Shown here: one piece after another, positions 56,683-64,000 of the stretch
Layout of the letters: every line of letters begins with the position of its first letter
How positions within the stretch are numbered: position 1 is the stretch's first letter
Made by a program: the position numbers and the translations under genes
The notes under the pieces: generated by a model
The model's input: only the letters and a program-made list of their open reading frames with translations
Told to the model about the DNA's origin: nothing
The model's database searches: none
NCBI RefSeq assembly: GCF_001029445.1
Contig: NZ_LDOT01000004.1
Coordinates: 35,774 to 99,773, forward strand
Origin: Photobacterium aquae
GTDB lineage: Bacteria; Pseudomonadota; Gammaproteobacteria; Enterobacterales; Vibrionaceae
DNA: 64,000 nucleotides
Reading direction: 5' to 3'

Positions 56683-57789
56683 ATGAAAAAATGGATAGTG
56701 ATGCTATTGATCGCTGTACTGCTTTTTGGCAGCGTGATTGGTTTCAATCTCTTCAAACAGAAAAAAATCGCCGAGTACATGGCCAATATGCCTGAACCGG
56801 AATTCCCTGTCACGACCACGGCGGTCCAGCCTGAAAACTGGGTACCGGCTATCGAAGCGATCGGCTTTATCGAGCCGAACCAAGGTGTGACAATCACCAC
56901 GGAAGTTGCGGGCGTGATCAAGCGCATCGACTTCGAATCAGGTACCACCGTCAAGGCAGACCAGCCGCTGGTGACTCTGGACTCTGATGTCGAAATCGCC
57001 AACCTGAAAAGCTCACAGGCGCGTCTACCTGCTGCCAAAGCCAAGTACGAACGTTACCGCGGCCTATTCAAGAAAGGTTCTATCTCCAAAGAAGCCTACG
57101 ATGATGCCGAAGCATCCTACTTCTCGCTATCTGCCGATATCGAGAGCCTGAAGGCCACTATCGACCGCCGCACCATCAAGGCACCGTTCGATGGTGCAGT
57201 CGGCCTGCGTAATGTTTACCTTGGTGAGTATATCCAGCCGGGTACTGACATCGTCCGCCTTGAAGATACCTCATTGATGCGCCTGCGCTTTACCATTCCG
57301 CAAACCGACATTTCAGAAATCCACCTTGGTCAGGAAGTCGAAATTTTCGTGGATGCCTACCCGCAAATCCCATTTAGCGGCAAGATCAGCGCTATCGAGC
57401 CTGCGGTAAACTTCCAGAGCGGTCTAGTTCAGGTTCAGGCCGATATCCCGAATAGCGACGGCGTGCTGCGTAGCGGTATGTTTGCCCGTGCCCACATCAT
57501 CCTGCCTACCCTCAAGGATCAGATCATCTTGCCTCAGACAGCGATCACCTACACCCTGTATGGCGACAACGTCTACCTGGTCAGCAAGGACGAAAAAGGC
57601 GATCTACGCGTCAAGCAGTCAGTGGTCAAAGTCGGCGAGCGCAAGGGCAGCACGGCTCACATCCTTGAAGGTGTCAAGGCGGGCGACACCGTCGTGACCT
57701 CAGGTCAGGTTCGCCTGAGTAACCATGCCAAAGTGCGTGTTGTCGAAAGCAGTGCGCTGAAAGTTCCGGCAGAAACCCCAATGCTGTGA
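56683..57789 (+). CDS. RND efflux periplasmic adaptor subunit
   Basis: A 368-residue membrane-fusion protein. An uncleaved N-terminal anchor (about 3-22, WIVMLLIAVLLFGSVIGF) is followed by a lipoyl-like hairpin domain (TEVAGVIKRIDFESGTTVKADQPLVTLD), a short coiled coil with RGLFKKGSISKEAYDDAEASY, and a beta-barrel with KAPFDGAVGLRNVYLGEYIQPG. It bridges the inner-membrane pump and an outer-membrane channel; no TolC-like gene is nearby. Followed by the pump after 13 bases. Confidence 0.93.
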   Translation: MKKWIVMLLIAVLLFGSVIGFNLFKQKKIAEYMANMPEPEFPVTTTAVQPENWVPAIEAIGFIEPNQGVTITTEVAGVIKRIDFESGTTVKADQPLVTLDSDVEIANLKSSQARLPAAKAKYERYRGLFKKGSISKEAYDDAEASYFSLSADIESLKATIDRRTIKAPFDGAVGLRNVYLGEYIQPGTDIVRLEDTSLMRLRFTIPQTDISEIHLGQEVEIFVDAYPQIPFSGKISAIEPAVNFQSGLVQVQADIPNSDGVLRSGMFARAHIILPTLKDQIILPQTAITYTLYGDNVYLVSKDEKGDLRVKQSVVKVGERKGSTAHILEGVKAGDTVVTSGQVRLSNHAKVRVVESSALKVPAETPML

Positions 57790-57802
57790 TCCGGAGGACA
57801 CA

Positions 57803-60800
57803 ATGCGCTTTACAGATGTTTTTATTAAACGTCCTGTGTTAGCGGTATCGATCAGCTTCCTGATCGCCCTCCTAGGCCTGCAAGCCATCTTCAAGATGCA
57901 GGTCCGGGAATACCCTGACATGACGAATACCGTGGTTACCGTAACCACAAGCTACTACGGGGCCAGTGCCGACCTGATCCAGGGCTTTATCACCCAGCCT
58001 CTGGAACAGGCCATTGCCCAGGCTGACAATATCGACTACATGACCTCGTCATCGGTACTCGGCTCATCGACCATCACGGTCACCATGAAGCTCAATACCG
58101 ACCCGAATGCGGCGCTGGCAGATATTCTGGCCAAGACCAACTCGGTGCGTTCCCAGCTGCCTAAAGAGTCTGAGGATCCGACGGTAACCATGTCGACGGG
58201 TTCGACAACGGCGGTTATGTACATCGGCTTCACCAGTGACGAGCTGAGCTCGAGCCAGATCACCGACTACCTAGAACGCGTGATCAACCCGCAGCTCTTT
58301 ACGGTCAACGGTGTTTCCAAGGTCGACCTTTACGGTGGTATGAAATACGCCCTGCGCGTATGGCTAGACCCAGCAAAAATGGCCGCCTACAACCTGACTG
58401 CGACGGATGTAATGGGTGTTTTGAACGCCAACAACTACCAGTCAGCAACAGGTCAGGCTACGGGTGACTTCGTGCTCTACAACGGCACGGCCGACACTCA
58501 GGTCAGCAATACCGACGAGCTGGAAAAACTGGTGGTTTCCACCAAAGACGGCCAGGTGATCCGTCTGGGCGACATCGCCAAGGTTACCCTTGCGAAGAGC
58601 CACGACGTCTACCGCGCAACGGCTAACGGTCAGGAAGCGGTCGTAGCAGCAATCAACGCCGCGCCGAGTGCCAACCCGATCAACATCGCAGCCGATGTGT
58701 ACAAGCTGTTGCCTCAACTTGAGCGCAACATGCCAAGCAACATCAAGATGAACGTGATGTATGACTCGACGATTGCCATCAACGAGTCTATCCACGAAGT
58801 AATCAAGACTATTGCCGAAGCCGCGATTATCGTATTGGTCGTGATCACCCTGTTCCTGGGCTCACTGCGAGCGGTTATCATCCCGATCGTCACCATCCCG
58901 CTATCGCTGATCGGCGTCGCCATGGTGATGCAGTCATTCGGTTTCTCATGGAACCTGATGACCCTGCTGGCGATGGTGCTGGCTATCGGCCTAGTGGTCG
59001 ATGACGCCATCGTGGTGCTGGAAAACGTCGACCGTCACATCAAAGAAGGCGAATCGCCGTTCCGGGCCGCGATTATCGGTACCCGCGAGATCGCCGTTCC
59101 GGTTATCGCCATGACCCTGACCCTCGGTGCGGTATACGCCCCGATTGCGATGATGGGGGGGATCACCGGCTCGCTGTTCAAGGAGTTTGCCCTGACTCTA
59201 GCCGGTTCGGTCTTCGTGTCGGGTATTATCGCCCTGACCCTATCGCCAATGATGTGTTCGAAAATGCTCAAAGCCAACGAGCAGCCAAGCAAATTCGAGA
59301 CAACCGTACACCACTTCCTTGACCGCATGACTAACCGTTACGAGAAGATGCTCGGCGGAATCATGAAGATGCGTCCGGTCGTACTGGTATTTGCGGTGAT
59401 CGTGTTTGCCACCTTGCCGATGCTGTTCAAGTTCATCCCGAGCGAACTTGCCCCAGCAGAAGACAAGGGCGTGTTGGTGATGATGGGTACGGCACCGTCC
59501 AACGCCAACCTCGACTACATCGAAAATACGATGGAAGAGGTGAACAAAATTCTGGTTAAGCAGCCAGAGGTGGCGTTTGCTCAGGTGTTCTCCGGTGTGC
59601 CGAGCTCCAACCAAGCCTTTGGTATCGCATCAATGGTTCCGTGGAGCGAGCGTGAAGCCAGTCAGGCAGACGTTGTTAAGCGCGTCACCGATCTGGTGAA
59701 GGACGTACCTGAAATGTCAGTGACGGCATTCCAGATGCCAGAGCTTCCGGGTGCCGGTTCCGGCCTGCCGATCCAGTTCGTCATTACCACGCCGAACAGT
59801 TTCGAGAGCCTATTCCAGATCAGTAGCGATATTCTGGCCAAGACCAAGACCAGCCCGCTATTTGTCTACTCGGATCTCGACCTGAACTACGATTCGGCCA
59901 CGATGAAGATCAAGATCGACAAAGACAAGGCAGGTGCCTACGGCGTGACCATGCAGGACATCGGTATCACCCTGAGCACCATGATGGCCGACGGTTACGT
60001 CAACCGTATCGACCTCAACGGCCGCTCTTACGAGGTGATCCCACAGGTTGAGCGCAAATACCGCCTCAACCCTGAGTCGCTAAAGGGTTACTACGTCCGC
60101 GCAGCAGACGGCAAATCGATCCCATTGGGCAGTTTGGTGACCATCGAAGTCGTGTCAGAGCCACGCTCGCTACCGCACTTCAACCAGCTGAACTCAGCAA
60201 CAGTCGGTGCGGTTCCTTCACCTGGCGTCGCGATGGGTGATGCTATCAGTTGGTTCGAAACTGAAGCGGCCAGCACTCTGCCGGCAGGCTACCAGTACGA
60301 CTTCATGGGGGCATCGCGCCAGTTCGTCACCGAAGGTAATGCACTGTATACAACCTTTGCCCTGGCACTGGCGATCATCTTCCTGGTACTGGCAATCCAG
60401 TTCGAATCACTGCGTGACCCGCTGGTGATCATGGTCTCCGTTCCATTGGCTATCTGTGGTGCGCTGATTGCCCTCGCGTGGGGCGCAGCATCAATGAATA
60501 TCTACTCGCAGGTAGGTCTGATCACCTTGATTGGCCTTATCACCAAGCACGGTATTCTGATCTGTGAGGTTGCCAAGGAAGAGCAGCTCAATCACCGAAA
60601 AGACCGCATGGCTGCCGTAATGGAAGCCGCGAAGATCCGTCTTCGTCCGATCCTGATGACTACGGCGGCCATGATTGCAGGCCTGATCCCGCTGCTATAC
60701 GCAACCGGGGCTGGTGCAGCCCAGCGCTTTAGTATCGGTATTGTTATCGTTGCCGGTCTGGCTATCGGTACCGTCTTCACCCTGTTCGTTCTTCCAGTGA

Positions 60801-60922
60801 TTTACTCTTATCTGGCCAGCATCCATAAACCGCTGCCGGTATTTGTCGAGGACAAAGATCTGGAAAAGCTCAAGCGGGTCGATGAGGCACGCAATGCCCT
60901 GAAAGAGGCCCGAGAAGGCTAA
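57803..60922 (+). CDS. RND multidrug efflux transporter (AcrB-like, HAE1)
   Basis: A 1039-residue proton-driven pump with twelve helices and two large periplasmic loops. The start MRFTDVFIKRPVLAVSISFL is the HAE1 signature. Proton-relay Asp400 and Asp401 lie in GLVVDDAIVVLEN. The Asp-Asp pair, Lys and helix-4 region match hydrophobic-drug exporters rather than heavy-metal pumps. It belongs to the AcrB-like group of Vibrio Vex/Vme pumps; I cannot assign one name. AGGACAC precedes the start, and a terminator follows. Confidence 0.93.
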   Translation: MRFTDVFIKRPVLAVSISFLIALLGLQAIFKMQVREYPDMTNTVVTVTTSYYGASADLIQGFITQPLEQAIAQADNIDYMTSSSVLGSSTITVTMKLNTDPNAALADILAKTNSVRSQLPKESEDPTVTMSTGSTTAVMYIGFTSDELSSSQITDYLERVINPQLFTVNGVSKVDLYGGMKYALRVWLDPAKMAAYNLTATDVMGVLNANNYQSATGQATGDFVLYNGTADTQVSNTDELEKLVVSTKDGQVIRLGDIAKVTLAKSHDVYRATANGQEAVVAAINAAPSANPINIAADVYKLLPQLERNMPSNIKMNVMYDSTIAINESIHEVIKTIAEAAIIVLVVITLFLGSLRAVIIPIVTIPLSLIGVAMVMQSFGFSWNLMTLLAMVLAIGLVVDDAIVVLENVDRHIKEGESPFRAAIIGTREIAVPVIAMTLTLGAVYAPIAMMGGITGSLFKEFALTLAGSVFVSGIIALTLSPMMCSKMLKANEQPSKFETTVHHFLDRMTNRYEKMLGGIMKMRPVVLVFAVIVFATLPMLFKFIPSELAPAEDKGVLVMMGTAPSNANLDYIENTMEEVNKILVKQPEVAFAQVFSGVPSSNQAFGIASMVPWSEREASQADVVKRVTDLVKDVPEMSVTAFQMPELPGAGSGLPIQFVITTPNSFESLFQISSDILAKTKTSPLFVYSDLDLNYDSATMKIKIDKDKAGAYGVTMQDIGITLSTMMADGYVNRIDLNGRSYEVIPQVERKYRLNPESLKGYYVRAADGKSIPLGSLVTIEVVSEPRSLPHFNQLNSATVGAVPSPGVAMGDAISWFETEAASTLPAGYQYDFMGASRQFVTEGNALYTTFALALAIIFLVLAIQFESLRDPLVIMVSVPLAICGALIALAWGAASMNIYSQVGLITLIGLITKHGILICEVAKEEQLNHRKDRMAAVMEAAKIRLRPILMTTAAMIAGLIPLLYATGAGAAQRFSIGIVIVAGLAIGTVFTLFVLPVIYSYLASIHKPLPVFVEDKDLEKLKRVDEARNALKEAREG

Positions 60923-60937
60923 CCACTGCAACAAACA

Positions 60938-60970
60938 AAGAGGCCGTTTATGACGGCCTCTTTTCTTTTG
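60938..60970 (+). terminator. Terminator of the efflux operon
   Basis: AGAGGCCGT-TTATG-ACGGCCTCT is followed by TTTCTTTTG. Confidence 0.9.
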
Positions 60971-61051
60971 TACAATCACCGACGACAAAGCCGTTATATT
61001 TGAATAAAATAACGACAACACATACTACGCCGTTACGGAGTTTATTCAGCA

Positions 61052-61315
61052 ATGTTTGATCCAAAGAAACTGGAACAAGTGGCTAAGCAAATCCATGACT
61101 CAATGCCACAACCTGTGAAAGATCTTGGCAATGATGTTGAACAAAAGGTTCGTCAGGTTATCCAAGCACAACTTGGCAAATTGGATGTTGTCAGCCGCGA
61201 AGAATTCGATGTGCAGACCCAGGTCCTGCTTCGCACTCGCCAGAAGCTGACAGCCCTTGAGCAAAAACTTGATGAGTTAGAGCAACGCCTGAATACGGAT
61301 CGCCAAGACGACTAA
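61052..61315 (+). CDS. ubiK: Ubiquinone biosynthesis accessory factor UbiK (YqiC)
   Basis: An 87-residue protein. The N-terminus is [19 protein letters not shown], and the C-terminal coiled coil (about 45-80, [22 protein letters not shown]) mediates oligomerisation. UbiK binds UbiJ and supports aerobic ubiquinone synthesis. Single gene with its own terminator, convergent with ilvC. Confidence 0.93.
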   Translation: MFDPKKLEQVAKQIHDSMPQPVKDLGNDVEQKVRQVIQAQLGKLDVVSREEFDVQTQVLLRTRQKLTALEQKLDELEQRLNTDRQDD

Positions 61316-61330
61316 TCATCACCAGATACC

Positions 61331-61363
61331 AAAAAGCCCAGACGTCTGTCTGGGCTTCTTTTT
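61331..61363. terminator. Bidirectional terminator between ubiK and ilvC
   Basis: AAGCCCAGAC-GTCT-GTCTGGGCTT has A5 before it and TCTTTTT after. Confidence 0.9.
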
Positions 61364-61381
61364 ACCTGATACCAGCAAGCC

Positions 61382-62866
61382 TTAGCCGCCTACGGCAATC
61401 TGCTTCATGTCTTTCATGTAACCTCGCAGCGTCTTGCCTATCTGCTCTACAGGGTGATTACGGATCTGCTCGTTCACCTCGATAAGCTGCTGGTTATCGA
61501 CATAGTTGCCCGTTTCCGCTAGACCCTTTCCGATAACATCAGCGGATACCTTCGGCATAAACTGCTCACGTAGAAGCGGTGTAGCTACATTGGCAAACAG
61601 ATAGTTGCCATATTCCGCCGTATCGGAAATCACCACGTTCATCTCATACAAACGCTTACGTGCAATGGTATTGGCAATCAGCGGCAGCTCATGCAGTGAT
61701 TCGTAGTAGGCGGACTCTTCGATAATCCCCGATGCCGTCATGGCCTCAAAGGCCAGCTCGACGCCAGCACGCACCATCGCAACCATCAAAATGCCGTGGT
61801 CAAAGTACTCCTGCTCAGAAATCGTGATATCCGATTCCGGGTAGTTTTCGAATGCAGTTTCCGCAGTCTCGCCACGCCAGCCCAGCAGATCGGCATCGCC
61901 TTCGGCCCAATCGGCCATCATGGTCCGAGAAAATTCGCCGGTAATAATGTCGTCCATGTGCTTATTGTAAAGCGGACGCAGCAGTGACTTCAGCTCTTCC
62001 GACAGCTCAAAAGCCTTAATCTTCGCGGGATTGGACAGGCGATCCATCATGTGAGTAATACCACCGAACTTCAGTGCTTCGGTCACCGTCTCCCACCCAT
62101 ACTGCAAAAGCTTACCCGCATAGGCAGGGTCGACACCCTCAGCGACCATCCGCTCGTAGCATACGATCGAACCGGCCTGAAGCATCCCGCATAGGATCGT
62201 CTGCTCGCCCATTAGATCTGATTTCACTTCGGCGACAAAAGAAGACTCCAACACCCCGGCGCGATGGCCTCCGGTGCCCGCAGCCCACGCCTTGGCAATT
62301 TCCAGCCCCTCGCCCTGTGGATCATTTTCCGGGTGTACAGCAATCAGGGTTGGGACACCGAAACCACGCTTGTACTCTTCACGCACTTCGGTACCCGGAC
62401 ACTTGGGTGCCACCATCACCACGGTAATGTCCGGGCGAACCTGCATCCCTTCTTCCACGATATTGAAACCATGCGAGTAGCCCAGAGCCGCCCCCTGTTT
62501 CATCAAAGGCATCACTGTTTCAACCACATTGCTATGCTGCTTATCCGGGGTAAGGTTAACGACCAGATCAGCCAGCGGGATCAATGACTCGTAACTGCCA
62601 ACCTCAAACCCATTGTCTTTAGCGTTCAGGTAAGACTGGCGTTGCTCGTCAATCGCTGCCTGACGAAGCGCATAGGAGACATCCAGACCAGAATCTCGCA
62701 TATTGAGCCCCTGATTAAGCCCTTGCGCCCCACAGCCAACAATGACGACTTTTTTGCCTTTCAGATAATCAGATCCTGCCGAAAATTCCGCGCGATCCAT
62801 AAAGCGGCAACGGCCTAGCTGATCAAGCTGCTGACGTAAATTAAGGGTATTGAAATAGTTGGCCAT
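61382..62866 (-). CDS. ilvC: Ketol-acid reductoisomerase (class II)
   Basis: A 494-residue NADPH-dependent enzyme of valine and isoleucine synthesis; the length with a doubled C-terminal domain identifies class II, as in E. coli (491). The Rossmann loop is [20 protein letters not shown]. Mg ligands and active-site acids lie in the two knotted domains, for example [12 protein letters not shown]. The ATG at 62866 ([14 protein letters not shown]) has GGAGTGCAG upstream; the long frame to 63046 crosses the ilvY promoter. Divergent from its activator gene ilvY. Confidence 0.97.
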   Translation of the reverse strand: MANYFNTLNLRQQLDQLGRCRFMDRAEFSAGSDYLKGKKVVIVGCGAQGLNQGLNMRDSGLDVSYALRQAAIDEQRQSYLNAKDNGFEVGSYESLIPLADLVVNLTPDKQHSNVVETVMPLMKQGAALGYSHGFNIVEEGMQVRPDITVVMVAPKCPGTEVREEYKRGFGVPTLIAVHPENDPQGEGLEIAKAWAAGTGGHRAGVLESSFVAEVKSDLMGEQTILCGMLQAGSIVCYERMVAEGVDPAYAGKLLQYGWETVTEALKFGGITHMMDRLSNPAKIKAFELSEELKSLLRPLYNKHMDDIITGEFSRTMMADWAEGDADLLGWRGETAETAFENYPESDITISEQEYFDHGILMVAMVRAGVELAFEAMTASGIIEESAYYESLHELPLIANTIARKRLYEMNVVISDTAEYGNYLFANVATPLLREQFMPKVSADVIGKGLAETGNYVDNQQLIEVNEQIRNHPVEQIGKTLRGYMKDMKQIAVGG

Positions 62867-62939
62867 ACTCTGCACTCCGTGAAATCTTATCCTTGGGTCG
62901 ACATGTTTTGTCGTATATCCCGATACTAGATCACACACC

Positions 62940-62988
62940 TTGTTGCGCAAAGTGCTATATTCACAACAACTCATTGCAAAAGATGCAA
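62940..62988. promoter_or_regulatory. IlvY-type operator region between ilvC and ilvY
   Basis: TTGCGCAA (62943-62950) and TTGCA-AAAGA-TGCAA (62974-62988) are two inverted repeats spaced about three helical turns. LysR-type regulators bind such tandem T-N11-A sites; E. coli IlvY binds tandem operators between the divergent genes and activates ilvC with acetolactate as inducer. Confidence 0.6.
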
Positions 62989-62996
62989 CATGGAAG

Positions 62997-63881
62997 ATGA
63001 ATATCAGAACGCTGGAACTCTTTATCCACCTTTGCGAGTCGCGCAACTTCAGTCACACCGCCCATTCGATGCATATCAGCCCATCGGCCCTGAGCCGTGT
63101 TATACAGCGATTGGAAGAGGATGTTGGCAAAACCCTGTTTATCCGAGACAATCGCAGCGTCGAGCTCACTGCAGCCGGGAAAACCCTATTGCCCACTGCC
63201 GTTTTGATTATCAGCCGGTGGCATGACACCAAGGCTGAGCTTGACGATCACAACCAACAGCTTAAGGGGCGACTCCGGCTCTTTTGCTCAGTAACAGCCA
63301 GTTATAGCTATCTATCAAACATCATCAGCCAATTCAGGCTACACCACCCGCAGGTAGACATCGAACTTATCACCGGAGATCCGGCGCTTGCCACCAGTCA
63401 GGTCCAGCAGGATATCGCCGATATTGCCATTGCCGCCAAACCCGCACAGTTATCCAGCAAACTCAACTTCCTCAAGCTCGACGATATTCCTCTCTCCGTC
63501 ATTGCACCGCTCATCCCCCCTCCAGCGCTCAGAAAATACATGGGAGAGATTCCGGTATGGAACGCACTGCCTTTTATTCTTCCTGAATCGGGAGCGGCCA
63601 GAGAAAAAGCCGATCAGTGGCTGAGGCAGCATAAAATCAAACCTCATATTTATGCCCAGGTAGCAGGCCATGAAGCAATCGTCAGCATGGTCGCCCTCGG
63701 CTGCGGGGTAGGTATTGCTCCTGATATCGTAATTGAAAATAGCCCGCTCGGAGGCAAAATCCAGAAACTCGAGCATAGTGCCATCATGCCGCTCGAACTT
63801 GGCTTATGCTGGAAGCAAAGCAAGCACAACGATCCCTTGGTACAAGCCCTGCTCGGGTTACTCCTCCAACGAACCGTCTAA
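62997..63881 (+). CDS. ilvY: LysR-type activator IlvY
   Basis: A 294-residue LysR-family regulator. The N-terminal helix-turn-helix ([35 protein letters not shown]) is followed by the inducer-binding domain ([36 protein letters not shown]). The ATG at 62997 was chosen because MNIRTLELF is the family start; an in-frame TTG upstream would run into the operators. Position opposite ilvC and close similarity support the name. Confidence 0.94.
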   Translation: MNIRTLELFIHLCESRNFSHTAHSMHISPSALSRVIQRLEEDVGKTLFIRDNRSVELTAAGKTLLPTAVLIISRWHDTKAELDDHNQQLKGRLRLFCSVTASYSYLSNIISQFRLHHPQVDIELITGDPALATSQVQQDIADIAIAAKPAQLSSKLNFLKLDDIPLSVIAPLIPPPALRKYMGEIPVWNALPFILPESGAAREKADQWLRQHKIKPHIYAQVAGHEAIVSMVALGCGVGIAPDIVIENSPLGGKIQKLEHSAIMPLELGLCWKQSKHNDPLVQALLGLLLQRTV

Positions 63882-63887
63882 AAGACA

Positions 63888-63915
63888 AAACCCAGTCCGA
63901 AGACTGGATTTCTTA
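63888..63915 (+). terminator. Weak terminator of ilvY
   Basis: CCAGTC-CGAA-GACTGG is followed by ATTTCTT. The remaining 85 bases to the window end show nothing I can support. Confidence 0.6.
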
Positions 63916-64000
63916 ACAAGTGGCGGGGACGCCTAGCCTGGGGCTATCCGGCCGAAGGACGGACATTCAAAATTATTCAAATACAAAAATGTATGGTCCG

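Overview
The window is a gene-dense stretch of gammaproteobacterial chromosome, most likely from Vibrionaceae and probably the Photobacterium group. The evidence is gene order and protein resemblance: glnL-glnG, add, hemN, yihI, cytochrome c4, engB, Spot 42, polA, the dapF-xerC block, the cyaA-hemCDXY block, and a 38-residue LptM lipoprotein. Species is not resolved. I see no insertion sequence, prophage, CRISPR array or rRNA. Almost all of the window is housekeeping chromosome.

Layout. Positions 1-2000 hold the end of glnL and all of glnG (nitrogen two-component system). Then come add, a tiny YshB-like membrane protein, hemN, a DUF2489 gene, yihI and a zinc-ribbon methyltransferase. Between 6.9 and 14 kb lie several RNA genes, found from the sequence itself: a CsrB/CsrC-family RNA (6894-7247, minus), a Spot 42 RNA (9681-9782, minus) with a second predicted small RNA downstream (9368-9463), and a Fur-box-driven RyhB RNA (13738-13916, minus). 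Cytochrome c4, engB, polA and elbB sit among them. From 14 to 24 kb are a GNAT acetyltransferase, yhhQ, a small DUF3630-like gene, recQ, rarD, a LysE exporter, ggt, and uvrD with a LexA-like box.

The accessory highlight is at 24.1-26.8 kb. This five-gene plus-strand operon has two tandem, nearly identical secreted four-cysteine precursor peptides (DUF2282), a DUF692 multinuclear-iron oxidase, a DUF2063 partner and a DoxX-like membrane protein. It is a bufferin-type (Gig-type) copper/gold-response RiPP system. It sits between uvrD and yigB, which are adjacent in the E. coli chromosome.

From 26.8 to 34.5 kb, yigB-xerC-DUF484-dapF-lysA-lptM run on the minus strand, followed by cyaY (plus) and cyaA (minus, likely UUG start). 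A perfect CRP palindrome lies between cyaA and the divergent hemCDXY operon. From 39 to 46.5 kb are a 29-residue membrane peptide, a Cys-rich unknown, rsmJ, a large periplasmic-sensor GGDEF-EAL protein, asnC, hemB and tatD. A peptide-type ABC importer operon (46.5-51.9 kb) is followed by an AT-rich gap and a tRNA operon (Arg-His-Pro-His-Pro in transcription order) with a tandemly duplicated His-Pro unit.

The last section holds cytochrome c5, rep, a TetR-regulated RND efflux operon with a near-perfect operator palindrome, ubiK, and the divergent ilvC/ilvY pair. Functional themes are heme and cytochrome supply (hemN, hemB, hemCDXY, c4, c5), DNA repair (polA, recQ, uvrD, rep, xerC), global post-transcriptional regulation (CsrB/C, Spot 42, RyhB), and metal or toxin defence (bufferins, RND pump).
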